The notes under the pieces were generated by a model. It did no database searches and was not told the DNA's origin. It worked only from the letters and a program-made list of their open reading frames with translations. Positions 11,528 through 23,927 of a stretch of DNA of 30,372 nt are shown here, piece by piece. The translations under genes were made by a program, and so were the position numbers. Position 1 is the stretch's first letter; each line of letters starts with the position of its first letter. The stretch lies in NCBI GenBank assembly GCA_900155495.1, contig FTLJ01000294.1:1-30372 (forward strand), in the 5' to 3' direction. This DNA is from Porogramme epimiltina (taxonomy: Eukaryota; Basidiomycota; Agaricomycetes; Polyporales; Polyporaceae).

Positions 11528-12583
11528 GCTCGCCTTGTTTGCATCGATGATCACTTATTCCGAAACGTCGGGAATGTGTTGCGAAGGCAGCCATTCTCTT
11601 CGCGTGTATTAGTACGGCAATTCAGCTTTGCATCTCACGGACAGCGCCAGACTGGGGCGGTTGAAGTAGGCCAGTAAGCAACTTTGAAATGAGGCGCTTA
11701 TATGGATTAGTGTTTCCAGCCGGCTGGAAAATAGCCGGACTTCCGGCGTTCCATAAGCGCCCAATACGGTCCAGCCTGCCAGGTCGCGTCCAGTGTTTTT
11801 CGTTTCCGTTTGACTCAGTGCGCTCTTTCTATTGCGTCCTCGCGACTGTGTTGCGCATCGTTACATGCGTCTCTTCACGCTTTACTTGAACTCTCGCTAT
11901 GCGGCGCCCGCCTCACAGCGAATCATTCCGACACCTACACACATCCCCTCCGTTGCCCCCTGCCACGACTCCTCTGCCTGGACACGCCGACGCAAACACG
12001 CAGGAACGAACGAGCTAACAAGATGGAAACCTATGCCCAGCCTTTCTCCTCAGCATAACAGATTCTCACCCCCGTCAGGCCCCGACACATCCCCTTCACT
12101 CAATCTTTCTTCGGGCCTTCGACTGACAAATATCAAACTTTCCTCTTCCCAAGACGTATTCTTGTCAAGCTCTCAAGCTTCAAGACCCATTCAATGGACA
12201 CGTGCTGCGCTCTTGATGAGACACGCAGGAGGAGAGTGTTATGATTTGACATTAGAAGCGCAACGAAGGGAACGGAGGTCCAAGTACGTACCCCCTTTTC
12301 CAATTATGAGGGGTCCGCCAACATCTCTTCCCTAGCACGTTCATAACCCTCATCGCCTCATGACCACCTGTTCCGTCCGGACACCCGGATATCATACCAC
12401 GCATCGTCGAAGGGCGCCCCGCGTCCGCTTTGGCACATCGTTGAGAACATGTCCTAGGCTGTGGTTCGTTCAATTGCGTTCTCGTGCTTCCGACTGGATT
12501 TTGAAGTGATATTCTATCAACTGCAGCGATGCAAGTAATATGTCTTTCTAGCTAATGCGAGCCGATATCAACATCTCGTCAAG

Positions 12584-13356
12584 ATGGCAGCGGAGCCGGC
12601 GCTTTCGGATACAACGAACGCGCCCAGCAGGTATGTTGACCCTGCTCCGAGAGCTGCCCTCCACTTGCTTATGATTAAACACTCAGGAACACGTCATGTA
12701 CCGTCCGATGGATGCCTCTACGCTTCCCCCCGCCTAGCACCGAATCTGTTCCAAGAGGGCGTGGCGGGGAGCATAAGTCCCCGATGCTTGGAAGCCCAGA
12801 CGGGCGCAGGCGCTCAGGCGCATATCATCGCATCCTCCGTAGACACCCGTCATCTTCATCTTCATCTCCCTCGACCTGGACCTGGACAGGCGGTGTCCGG
12901 AATAATTGGACCACTGCCTTGCCTCAGCCGGGTGCAGTTCTCCATATGGCCTCGACCCGGCAAGCAACCACCGAACGAAGAATACCAGACACCCGGAGAC
13001 GTGAACGTGATGCGAATGCTCACAATGCTCGCTCAGTGGACAAGGTTCTTCGTGCGTGCTTTTTCGTCATGGTTTCATGGCCCCACAAGAAGAGCGGCGC
13101 GGGGAGCTGTGGGGTTTCCACGATACATGCGGCTCCCCTCGTCGCTTCTCGGGCGTGGGTCTTGGGAGGAACAGCCTTCGAGCGTATGAATGCTTTTGGG
13201 ACGTGTCGGGTCGCGCCAGAAGACGGATGGCGATGGTCCGCCGATGTTCCGAGCGTGCTTGGAGGGCGGTATGGTCATTCGGCTGGGGTCAATCTTATGG
13301 CGCAACAAATGCTGGATGTCAGTTGGATACCGCGCCGGGGGTGGTCCTTGGGATGA
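12584..13356 (+). CDS. Possible two-exon hypothetical protein
   Basis: Weak candidate. The ATG at 12584 has a good fungal context (CAAGATGGC). A GTATGT donor at 12631 and a CTCAG acceptor ending at 12686 define a 56-nt intron. Joining 12584-12630 to 12687-13356 gives an in-frame product of about 238 aa starting MAAEPALSDTTNAPS. The product is rich in S, R, G and P, with no membrane helix and no motif I recognise. Against it, the unspliced frame from the same ATG is also open to 13189, and the translation has a chance-like composition. It could be a lineage-specific gene, an untranslated RNA or nothing. Confidence 0.2.
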
Positions 13357-15645
13357 CGTTGTGTCTGTTATGTGCTTCCAGGAAGCCATCGTCTTGTGCT
13401 AGATCGTGTGGGTTCCGTGGATGTTGCGAAGCGGCTTCTATTGGGGGACCGAGATCCCACCTAGATGTCAGGTGCATAGGCCTAGCGAGCTACAATATGA
13501 CACGTCCAAACGATGGTATCTCCTAGTGCCGCGTCTCAATATACTCGTCGCGATATTCAGAGTTCTGTGGACCTTGCTTTAACCCACTCTCACCGGCCTT
13601 GATCCGCATCGCAGCATATGTCTACGCACCTCGATCGGCCTGCGCCTTCTCCCGTTCACACACAAGCCCAGATGTATCAGTCAAAACACCACCGAGCGCA
13701 CTTGCCCCGCGTCGAACGCATCCGGCGCCTGTGCTCGTCACGGCATGCCCCCAAGTCGGGCGACGACGATGAATTTAGCCCGAACCTTGCCTCTTCCCTC
13801 GAGCCTGTTCGGGGTGCCCGCTCCCGGCGGCTGCGCGCGACCGAACCTAGCCCTATACGAGGCTTCTCCAGTCAGGGCAACGATGCGTTCCTGGCAAAAG
13901 AGAAAAATAGCCCTCAGGGGCGCCGCTCTGCGGGCGCGCGCGCGGTGCTCGACGGCGGTGGCGGGACAAAGCGACGGCGACGCGCGACGTGCACCGCTGC
14001 GCGCGTGGTCTGCGCGCGGCCGGCGGGGCGTGCGCCGCCCAGAACGCCGTGGGGGGGATCTTCGCCCGCGGAAGGCAATTTGGAGCGCAGCGCTTCTTCC
14101 CCGCGACGGGGGACGACTGTCGGGAGCGTCCGTGCAGCGCCGTGCCCCGCCGGCACCAGCCCCCTGCCTCCTTGGAGCCTTCTCTTCTCTTCTCTTCCCC
14201 CCGCCGTCACGCTTCTCCTCCCGCGCACGGTGCGAACCGCGTCGGCTATGTATACTATACTTATGGGGGTGGTTCGTACGCGCACACGCGTGCCGCCGGC
14301 GAGATCCGGCGCCGTGGCGGTCGGAGGCCCGGACATTAAGCTCGGGCGCGGATGCGTTTGAGGCTCGCGTACAAAGTTTACTATAGTCCGTGCTCGCTTG
14401 CGTGCGGGCGCGTGCAGCGGCGATGGGCGTCGAAGCGATGGACAGCTGCATGACAGCCCGGTTGGCACCCGAGCCTTTTTCGTGCGGGGGCGCGGATCGG
14501 GGCACGCGAGGCCCGAGCCCACGCCTTTTTGGACCGTTTAGGGGAGACTATCGTCGGTGATCTCGCCTCCTCGACGTCGTCCCGACTAGGCCCGAGACCG
14601 AGCGCGCGCGGCTCGACGGGGGGCAGAGCAGGGTCCCGGCGGCAGGGGCGAGACGTACGTCGAGCGCGTCGTGTCTACCGGCGAGCGACGCACGTCTTGG
14701 ATCGAGCGCTAGCGCCGAGGGGGACCGATCTTTGTCGTGGGGGTGTTCGCGTCGTGCACGACGCGTGCGCGTTGCTAGATACTGTGGCGCTGTGCGCTGC
14801 TCGTCAGCTCGCGCGCTCACTGGCCCGCGCTGACAGAGGCGGCCCACCGCGGCCTGCGCGCGATGTCCGCGCCCTGAGCTCTGGTGACGTCGTGGCGAGG
14901 GCGAGCCGCCCGCGTTTGTTGTGAGGGCTTCGTGACCGAGATGGCCAGGTGCGCGGGCGTGGTGCGGGTTCGGTGCCTCTGTGGAGGTCTCACAACATTG
15001 CTCCTGCCCCGCCCCCGCCTCGCAGAATATGTAAGATGGCGGTCCGTACTTAGAGATCATGATGCGCCAGGCCCGCGCAGAGATGGCGATTGGGCCTGAG
15101 AGGAGGGGGGTGATGGTCAGAGGACGGGCGCTCGTACGGTGATGCACGATGGGAACGCGCGGAGGTGCCGGACAGTTTCGGCCGGGCGGGACGGCACAGC
15201 CGCCCGCCTTGCGGGGAATGTTGCCGGGCGCTTTCCTCGGAGGAATGGGATCGTTGAAATACTTCCGTGGCATGTCGACCGTTCGCACGAGGGATGTGCA
15301 TCGATTGGAAAAGCCATAGGAGCTATGGTTGCTCTCCGTCTGCGAGCCCTGCGCTAGGCTGCTCCTGTGTGGGCGCATGCTGGGGTGCAAATCTGGGCGA
15401 TGATGGGGATTTACCTCGCGGAGGCGTTGTTCGGGCATCCATCTGAGGCGATCTGGGCGGGCGCACAGCGTGTGGTTACGTCAGCTGGGAGGCGGGGAAC
15501 GGGCGTCGCAGGCCATGCGGGTCGGTGTTGGCCCTTGGCAGGAATCGGGCGCATCATGATCTCAGCGAGCGAGCGCCGGTCTGAGTCCGGACAGCACGGC
15601 GCTCGCTTCCATCACGGCGGGGGCGGAACTCTATTACCCGCCTAG

Positions 15646-15663
15646 CAGGGGCCCATATACTCC
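15646..15663 (+). promoter_or_regulatory. Core promoter of copy C (CAGGGGCC + TATA-like)
   Basis: CAGGGGCCCATATACTCC lies about 50 nt before the copy C start and matches the block at the same place before copy B. A C/T-rich leader follows. Confidence 0.55.
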
Positions 15664-15710
15664 CTCCTCCCTCCGCCCGGGGCCTGGTCCCACTTCCCGC
15701 CCCGTGCGCC

Positions 15711-17702
15711 ATGTCCTCCCCCTCCGATGCCGCGGCTGCCAACTCCACCACGGCCATGACCACGCTCACCCCCGAGGAGCTCGACGCCATCTGGGACCTC
15801 CTCCCCCGCGTCCACATCGACAACACCTTCGGCGCCGTCCTCCTCGGCACCTTCATCGGCCTCACGTCCGTATCTAGCTCCCCATGATCGGCGCTTCTAC
15901 CCCTTTACCCGTCGGCTCACCCCTCTGTGCCTCGCTTTACAGGCTCTTTGGCCTGAACGTACACCAATGTTACCGGTACTTCCGACTGTATCCTTCAGAT
16001 AGGCCGTTATTCAGATGGGTGGTCCGTATATGCGTCTTCTCGTTCGCCCTAGCGCCGACTCTCACCTCCCACCCCTTCTATCAGGTTATTACGACGCTGT
16101 AAGCACGTTCGGCTGGGAATCAGGAGCTGGTGTTAACTGAGCGCGGGGGACTAGGACATTGGAGGTCATGCACACGGTTTTGGGCATTCACATTTGGTGC
16201 GTCTCTTTCCCTCCGTCTTCCTCTGCGGGAACTCAAGTCGATCCACGCAGCTATTATTATCTTGTATCAAATTACTTCAACCCCACTGCGCTGCTCACCG
16301 GTGTTTGGTGCGTCCACCATCTTCTCAGCGCCGCGCGCGCTGCGATTTGCAGTGATTTACTGACCTTCTTACCGCGGCAGGTCGATCAAAGTAAGTGTCC
16401 TATTGTTGATGGCCAATCAAGGGATCGCGCCTCTGACCGGGCTGACCGCCTTCCCAATCAGCTTCTTTCGCTGAACATGGTGAGTGTCCCTCTCTACGGC
16501 CACCGCTTCCGAGCACCACGCCAGATGGAAATAGACGGACGCTGATTGTCCCCCCCCTTCTATCCATTAGGGCGCTATCATGTTTGTCGCGCAATGGTGA
16601 GCAGGTGACCGCAGTCGTATCTACGCGCCGGGGCTAATTGACTCTTTTGCAGCTTCTTCGCACGAAGAGTATACCTGAGTGCGCTTTCTGTGTTCTGCGA
16701 GGGCCACAGGCCGGCGTGCTGACAACGGGTGTTATAGTCGGATCAGTGTACCGGTGGCTGTCGGGCGTAGCTGTGAGTGAGCCCGCCCCGATGTCTGAAA
16801 CGCCTCCTGATGATTTCCCATCGTGACAATTGTAGGCGCTGCTTCTAATGGGCGAGATTGCGTTCGCGACGGCGGCAACTGCAGAAACGTGAGTGCCTGC
16901 CGGTTCTCAATCATCGCACACCGCCTCCCGAGACCCTGCGGCGTGATGCATGACTGAGGAAGGTGGAGGCTGACCGCCGTACGCGTCGCAGGTTCATCCA
17001 GGTCACCTTCGAGCGGTTCCTCAAGGTTTCGTGGCTCATCACGGTCGGGTACGCGATGGCCGTCGGCGCCGACGGCATCCTCGCCGTCTCGCTCCTGAAC
17101 GTCGTCCGCAAAAGCCGGAAGAACTTCAAGCGCGAAGAGCCGTGGCTTGACATCGCCGTCGTGTACATCATCAACACCGGGATGCTGACCAGCTTCCTCA
17201 GCATACTTTCGCTCATCTTCGTGAGTGTGGAGCGCGCCGCGCTGCGGGGAGCTTTTGCTCACCGTTCGCTTCTATGTAGATCGCCCTTTTTGATAAGAGT
17301 CTTATTTATGTTGGATTCAACACTGTCGCTACACGACGTAAGCCCGGCCGCTCCTGACCTCCACGATCGCCCCGCTGACACTCCCACTCGCCGTCTTCCC
17401 CCCGCAACTCCTTATGCCCGACAGTATACGCCAACTCGCTCCTAGCCGTCCTCAACTCGCGGCGCTCCACCGTCGACCACGGCGCGGAGGGCTTCGAGAC
17501 GGGCTCGCTCGGGCTCGGCGTGCACCAGAAGCGGCAGCAGACGGCAGCCGCGGAGGAGTGGAACGTGCCGCAGGTCGAGCCGCCCCAGCCGACGATGATC
17601 GACATCAAGGTCACGACGGAGATGGTGCAGGACGCGCGCTCGGGCGACACGGAGGACGAGGTGGACAGCAAGCGGAAGCGCTACTCCGAGTTCGAGGCGT
17701 AG
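15711..17702 (+). CDS. DUF6534 seven-helix membrane protein, copy C
   Basis: Fourteen exons: 15711-15865, 15943-16021, 16085-16098, 16155-16196, 16251-16307, 16381-16390, 16462-16479, 16571-16596, 16653-16678, 16738-16772, 16836-16888, 16992-17220, 17280-17337 and 17425-17702. They give 1080 nt, 359 aa. Introns are 54-103 nt, all GT-AG. Approximate helices: 38-57, 78-102, 110-136, 150-170, 187-210, 222-250 and 253-277. The DUF6534 domain spans about 186-282 (WLITVGYAMAVGADGIL, VVYIINTGMLTSF, LIYVGFN, LYANSLLAVLNSRRS). The tail, about 77 residues, is polar with several E/D stretches (AEGFETGSLGL, TEDEVDSKRKRYSEFEA) and is probably cytosolic. The family is known from basidiomycetes and has no assigned function; receptor or transport roles would be guesses. 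Of the four complete copies it has the fewest introns and, like copy A, strongly GC-ending codons. Confidence 0.92.
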
Positions 17703-18035
17703 CGCGCGCCGCCCGCGTTTGGTTCGTCGTGGACTCGCACATGTTGCTGCTGCTCTTCCCCTAGACTTCCCCGTTGGCGTGGCCTGCACAGGCAGGCACG
17801 CCGGGCCCGTCTCTCCCTTGCACCTCTTCTCCGCATATAGTCTCGTCCTGGCCCAGAAGCACGTCTCCCCCCTACCCCGCATCTACCGCCGCTCCGCACC
17901 CACACACCCCTATCCTCCTATCCGTTATGTATTCGGCGCGCGTTCCTCCTCTCCTCCCCGCCCCCCTCCCGCCGCGCGCCCCCGTTGTCTGTACCCTCAC
18001 CCTGTATTCGTACGTACCCCTGTGCTGTACCGTAC

Positions 18036-18053
18036 CCACCACCACCACCACCA
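18036..18053. repeat. Microsatellite (CCA)6
   Basis: Six perfect CCA units in C-rich DNA about 330 nt downstream of copy C. Probably noncoding. Confidence 0.85.
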
Positions 18054-18624
18054 CCCCGCGCGCCGTCCGCCGCGATGACGACTGGATCGACGACGACCCC
18101 CTCCCGCTAGCCGCTAGCCCGTTCTGCCCCGCCCTGCCGTGTTCTGTGCGGTGTCGCATACGCCGTGTCTACCTTAGCGCATAGTACGCAATCCAATCTA
18201 ATGATCTCTCGCTAAGCCCTGCGCGACGCGCGTGCCTCGCCATCTCCTGCGATCTAGCCGAGGCCGCGCGAACTCCGCGACCCCGGCCTAAGCAGCGTCC
18301 ACCAGATCCACAAAGTTTGCGCAGATCGCGAACGCGCTCCTGAGTCCTCAGACCTCAGGCTACGCACGGGGCCGCCCAGGGTCCACGGTGCGGTCGCGAG
18401 CGCGACCGGCCTCTGTAGAAGCCACCGCGCGCGGGTGCGAGGGAACCCCTCGCTGGAATTCAGGAAGCAGGCGGGCTCTGATTTTGGCCTGTGTGTGGGG
18501 CTCTGGAGGCTCTGGATGTGTGGAGCGGGCTTATCAGATATGGACGCGCGGGGCTTCCGGTACCTGAGTCCCTCCCCGCTCCCCGCGCCGCGCGTTTGCC
18601 TTTGGTTCAAAACTCCAGACACAT

Positions 18625-18638
18625 CCCATGATCATGGG
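18625..18638. repeat. 14-bp perfect palindrome
   Basis: CCCATGATCATGGG is fully self-complementary. It could be a dimeric regulator site or chance; no second copy was noticed. Confidence 0.6.
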
Positions 18639-20198
18639 AGAGGGGTGGGGGAAGTGCCGCGTACGGGGTAGAATGAGCAGCAGGGCAGGTGCGAGCTCTA
18701 CTGCGCAGGCTGGGAGGGATCCCATCAGATTTCCGGGGCAAATTGCGATATTCACGAGCGTGCAGAGCAGGCCGCAAGGGAAGGAGGGTTCAGCTGTTCA
18801 TTATGGAAGGCACGGTCGGTAAGCAAGTGTGTGTCCCATCATCAGGCGGATAAGGGACCCGCGGGGTGATCGCGTAAGTAAGGGATCTAGAGTCCAGACA
18901 AAAGACAAACGGCGAGCGGGAGGCGGGGGAGGCGAGCCGGTGGGAAGTCGTGCGAACTGCGGGGGACGCGATTGGGGGTGCGATCAGGCGCTGTTCTCGC
19001 ACTGCGATCTGCGCTCCTTCTGCGGGGGGCATATATCCAGGGAAGGCAGAGGAGCCAGGGGGCATCAGAAACTCGAAGACGCGCGCTTCAGGACCAAAAG
19101 CCCCTGTATCGAGGGAGAAGGGGGGTTTTACTGTGCATGCCGGGAAGGGGGTCCGGTCATGGGTGGGTGGTGGGTTGCGGGTATGTCTAGATCAATCAAG
19201 ACCGGGCGCGAGCGGCGGTGCGGCCGCACTGCAGCACCTGATCATGGCCTCTGGGAGAATGCCCGTGAGTCAATGAGGGCCCTCTGAGCCTTAGGCGACG
19301 TCACTCACAGATCATGGGCGCAGGTTGTGTGCGACAGAGAAGGCGGGAGCAGTACCGTGCTGCCGCGATGCACGCGTGGTGTGTACGGCGTTTTGGTCGG
19401 GCCTCTCGTGTTGAGGGCTGATGGTGGCGCCAGCGCCGATGCGCATGTGGGCTTCCCTACAGGCCGTTCCCCCAGTAATTATGATTCACAGATCTAGAAA
19501 GCAGTTTAAGTGACACGGGCGTCCGTCTCTTTGCGGATTCTAAAAGAGATGGGTTTGTATGAGGTGGAATAGGCGATTCTGGTGTAAGTGAGGTTCACTG
19601 GGGGTTGGAATCTCATACCACATCGTTGGAGATACGCACTCCAGTTGTGAACGACGCTCTTCGGAGGTGTTAAGGTCATGGACTAAGATCTGAGCCTGTC
19701 AGGGAGAGGGTATCTGGTATATCATTTATTAGTCAAGAACGAAAAAAAAACTCATGATGCCAGGCAATTTTTGCTAAGCTGTAAGGAGTTGCATGGGTCG
19801 CGATCCAGCGTGGTGATAGGTTAGTGTGAAGGCGGGAGAGGGTGGTCTCGTACCATGACCTACCATAGCCTAGCGGCCATGCGTCCACGTGGAGGAGAGG
19901 CGGGGCGCTTCCCGATATGGGTGATGGCGGGCAGGGGTACTTGGGCGTCTAAAACTCCTGCCGCGGCGCCCATACTTTGATTTCCCCTCTATGTGTGCTA
20001 TCATATACTATCGGCGAGTTAGATGCTCAGCAAAGGCGGTATTAACTACGGCTGTGTTCACGCACAATTGCCGTAACTGCCTCAACTTGACTGTCATACT
20101 CCGCCGCCATGCATTCAGCAAGTTCTTTTCTATACGTTCGGGCCCCGTGACGTGTCATGCCACCATACCCTGCTGCGCACAACGGCTCTACTCGTGGG

Positions 20199-20207
20199 TT
20201 TATAAGG
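20199..20207 (+). promoter_or_regulatory. TATA-like element upstream of the DUF6535 gene
   Basis: TTTATAAGG lies about 230 nt before the proposed start at 20434. It is the best TATA match in the upstream region, but the leader it implies is longer than for copies B, C and E. Confidence 0.35.
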
Positions 20208-20433
20208 GAGTGTGGGATACTAGGAGAGCAGCACCAGTGTAGAGGCAGTGTCTTATGACAGCCCTGAGGAACTGCACCGCAATTTACGGCATAGAGACGT
20301 AGAGACATTTGACATCCGCATACACAGCGATTTGGGTGTCTTCGGGACCCATTACCCTCACTGCACGTCCGTGAGCACCATTCTGCTCCATTTCTTCCTT
20401 GAATAGTCTCTGAATCTCTGGATACTGTTTAGC

Positions 20434-23373
20434 ATGGACACGATTCACACTGACTCCCCCAGCTGCCTTAGTTCTCTCTCGTTATCTAGACCACCATTGG
20501 ATCCAAATGGACTCGAGGAGCCCGTGTTGAACTGGGTACGCATTCCCTTCACTGATACTGCCGCGGGCTTCTCATACAATGCAATACTGTCCAGAGGCGC
20601 ACAGATCCTACGAAACAAATCTCCGTCAAGGCGTCACCGAAGGCCGCCGTGGCTAATGGAGCCATGAACGAGACAGGCACAACTCCTGTGGCTATTGAAC
20701 ATACTAGCACCTCTGCTGTATGTCCTGTTACAGAGCTCTACGAGGATCAGAATCTGATTTGAGATTATCTTTATAGTCGGGACTGCCTTCATGTTCGAAT
20801 GCTTCTGATTCTCCGCTCCCTATCAAGGATACCATCGAGGATACCATCGAGGATTCTCCCCAAGCCGAGCTGCCGCCGCGGTACTTTTACCCGTTCTCTG
20901 AGAAGACGTTGGATCCTTTGCTCACCCCTGAGGTCAGTGCATCTGTGGCTTTTATGGAACGGACATAGACGAACATTGGGCATTAGGGGTTGTGTCGCAA
21001 GTACTCGGAGCACTACATGAATCGCCACTCTGGCGAAGAAAAAGCGCAGGCGTGGATGGAGACGGCGAAGACGGTGGAAGACCATAGTAACGAACTGGTA
21101 GATCAATGGAACAAAGAGGTGGATGGGCTATTGACATTCGTATGTGTACCCGCTTTCCTACGTTATTTCGCGCGGCGACTAACAAGACTTGACGTATTCT
21201 GTAGGCAGGACTTTTCTCGGCCATCCTTACGACTTTCCTGGCGCAAACTTATCAACTCCTTCAGCCAGCGTCGAACGACTTGACAAACGTGATCCTTGAA
21301 CGCATTTCAGTACAGCTTGGGGCATTTGTCATTGACTCGTCGTCTATCAATTCTACTCATTCTGCTTTCGATCCGAATGTCTCAATGCTATTCTCGCCCC
21401 CAGAATACGCGGTCTGGTTGAATACCCTATGGTTCACTGGTCTCGTCTTCAGCCTGGCGTCCGCGACGTCTGGCATCATAGTCAAGCAGTGGCTCAAGGA
21501 GTATAAGATGGGCCTTTATGGCAGCTCCCGAGATATCGCTCGCCGCCGGCAGTTTCGCCTCAACAACTTGGAGAAGTGGGGTGTCCCAAACATTATAGCA
21601 TTCATCCCAGTTCTTCTCCTGATCGCGCTCATCCTCTTCCTCGCCGGGCTTGCTATATTCCTCAATTCCATACACATGACGGTCGCCATCGTCGCCTCAA
21701 CGTTCTCCTGCTTGCTCCTCGCATTCCTCCTCCTGACGACTCTACTTCCGACATTTTTCGAGACATGTTGTTTTTATTCTCCACAAGCGTCCACCGTTTT
21801 CTTCGTCAGCAGCAGAATGGTCGGCGTACTCAATTGGATTTCCTCCGCCCTCGAAAGGCTTCCTCTCGACGATCTCAGCACACGAACAACCGAGGTATTG
21901 GCAGTCATAATATTCCTCCCTCCGATCATCCTCCGTTCTATTCTCAAAGATATGGCTGCCTTTGCATCCCTCTGTGTCATCCCTGTATGGAAGGGCGGTG
22001 ATCACGATATCTCGCTCACGGATTACGTGCAACTCGACGTTGACACAATGATCACCGCATACACCTCCACACTCGACGTCGGGTTCATAGACTCTGCTAT
22101 TGTCTCCCTCGACGATGCGCAAAACCAAGAGCTTTCCAATCGGTACACTCGCAAGCTCTCCGACATCCTCCACCGAAGGATGCCCCAGAATGGGTGGTCC
22201 CGAGCCGTCCAACGGCGCATTTCCCGTCTCCACACGCACATGCTATACGCCTCCCTTTCCTTCAATTCACTTGATCGGTCGGGAGAGTCGAAGTTTCCTA
22301 ATATCTCGGTATTAGAGGGCCCGCTTGTAGACCTTCCAAGCGGGCTCCAGTGGTCTCCAGATACGCTCGCGCTCTTAGCGATATTATCAATAACCCGATC
22401 ATCAGAGGAAGGGTCGGACAAGTGGTGGAATTACGTCTTCAACCAGATCGAGAAGAGGAGCATCGTGCCGAGACTCGATCTCCTTGCCTTCCAGACCCGT
22501 GAGCCTCTTTCATTTTCGTAGTCCGTGTCATGAAAATATGACTAATCATTCATCCTAATAGTCTCCGTAGCTACGGCCCACAGGATCCTCCAGATGCGCT
22601 CTCGTTGTCATACCATCTCTCCCGATCGAAGAGCGTTTGAAACCTTGGACTTCCTGGACGACCATCTTTACTTACTGTGGAAGCTCATTCGTGAACCGGA
22701 CCTCCACGACTCTTTGCACACCGTATGCGACACCATTAAGCTACCTGTAACGTATTGCCTCGAAGCGACGCGTGAAGTTTTGGTCACTGTCTTCGATGGA
22801 ACGCAAAGCTTGAAGAATTCAAACAAAACGAAGATAGTTTTCCAGCGTGTCCTACGATGGATCGAACAATTTAATGACTATAAACACACAAGCTCCTTGG
22901 TATCAGCGCCACTTGTAGAAACACTCGAACATACTTCCTTGTATCTCCTCGAAGATCCGAGCGCCCCTTTGGACAAAGCCTCGGGCCTATGCTACAAGTC
23001 GCTCGACAAGCTCAGGAAAGGGTCTCCTCGACGCGCGGGGAATCGGTCGCCACAACTCCTAGAGAATCAAACGTGCATTCCCACGAATCACCCCTCTCAA
23101 AAGATCCAAGAGGTAAGCCGAATGCTCCATTCACCTGACACAGAGAGTCGGTAGCTCACATTAACCTCCATCCCGTGTTAGCAAATGATACCATGTGTCG
23201 CCCACAGACCTAAAGACGGCTCCGAGTCACAACCACACAGAGGATCAGAAAATGTCTTAACGGACACTCGTAGCATCCAGACATCACCACTGGACTGCGT
23301 GGACCATCGTTACTCGACCACTTCAACGAGTGAAGCACGAGAGTCTGAGCTCTGTACGGATGGAGGGTCTTAA
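20434..23373 (+). CDS. DUF6535 domain membrane protein
   Basis: Seven exons: 20434-20535, 20595-20717, 20777-20932, 20987-21139, 21205-22498, 22562-23112 and 23182-23373. They join in frame to 2571 nt, 856 aa. Introns are 54-65 nt with GT-AG ends. Residues 1-127 are polar and low in complexity, with an in-frame duplication encoding DTIEDTIED. The DUF6535 domain starts near residue 145 (WMETAKTVEDHSNELVDQW, EVDGLLTFAGLFSAILTTFL) and continues through LVFSLASATSGIIVKQWLKEY. Four helices lie at about 179-197, 247-269, 305-331 and 336-360. The remaining roughly 490 residues are soluble and probably helical; the last exon is polar (S, T, E, D-rich). The family is abundant in Agaricomycetes and has no known function. 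The start was chosen because exon 1 joins in phase and the next ATG (20664) lies inside exon 2; the first 75 residues are less certain than the rest. Confidence 0.88.
20828..20851 (+). repeat. 12-bp tandem duplication within the DUF6535 coding sequence
   Basis: GATACCATCGAG occurs twice in direct succession in exon 3. It adds an extra DTIE unit in frame within the disordered N-terminal region. Confidence 0.85.
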
Positions 23374-23927
23374 GTACGTGGATGAGGGGGGGAATCGGTT
23401 TACCATTTAATGGTCACCGGTCACGTCTTGTAAGCGTAGGACTGACGTGAGAGACTTGGGCCCCTGTATGTCGTGAGGTTCCTTGACAGCAAATAAGAGC
23501 GGGCATTGCGGCTACGTACGCAACGCTACTCGGTTCCCGTTTGAACGGGCGCTCCCACTAAGCAGGTATATTAGTAATGCGGTGCGTCCAGGCTGTATCG
23601 CCCGAGGTCATGCGGTGCTTACTCATCCTCTTCGACTTCGAATTGGGTGTATCGCATTTAGGTCCTCATTATGCTTCTGGCGCTTTTTGAGCGGGATAAA
23701 AGGTCGCGGGGTTTGAGAGGAGGATCCCTGAAGCCTTCCCATTCGATTCACCGTCCGCGAGATAGTATGTGAGTGCCCTATCTATCACGGCCGGGGTACA
23801 ACGCTGTGACGAGACTCTGATGCTACATCATAGTTCTGCATCTACGACGGCGCAATCCCTGTCCTTGTGCTTCTCGATTCATTGCTAATTGCCGCCGAGT
23901 ATCACAATATTTTGGATAGAATCTCCT
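23374..23927. other. Intergenic region before copy D; likely promoter and leader
   Basis: It holds GATAAAAGG at 23695-23703 as a TATA-like element. A possible leader intron at 23769-23833 (GTGAGT...CATAG, 65 nt) would shorten the otherwise 225-nt leader. No gene was recognised in the rest. Confidence 0.4.

Larger units (their letters stand above)
11528..15710. other. Intergenic region between copies B and C; one weak gene candidate
   Basis: Apart from the candidate at 12584-13356, I see no supported gene. From 13740 to 15000 the DNA becomes very GC-rich and long overlapping frames appear on both strands, with R-, A- and P-rich translations lacking any motif. A TTCTC tract lies at 14180-14194. 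No paralogue remnant of the neighbouring families could be recognised by eye. Confidence 0.55.
17703..20433. other. Intergenic region between copy C and the DUF6535 gene; no supported gene
   Basis: The first 450 nt are pyrimidine-rich and include (CCA)6 at 18036-18053; part is probably the copy C 3' untranslated region. A perfect 14-bp palindrome lies at 18625-18638. Open frames on both strands are short and lack motifs. From about 19480 the DNA becomes AT-richer, which continues to the end of the window. Confidence 0.6.

Noticed and set aside
13738..15438. Long frames on both strands (13738-14505 minus, 13618-14361 plus, 14548-15438 minus)
   Set aside because: Mutually overlapping, low-complexity basic translations in CpG-rich DNA; no domain recognised.
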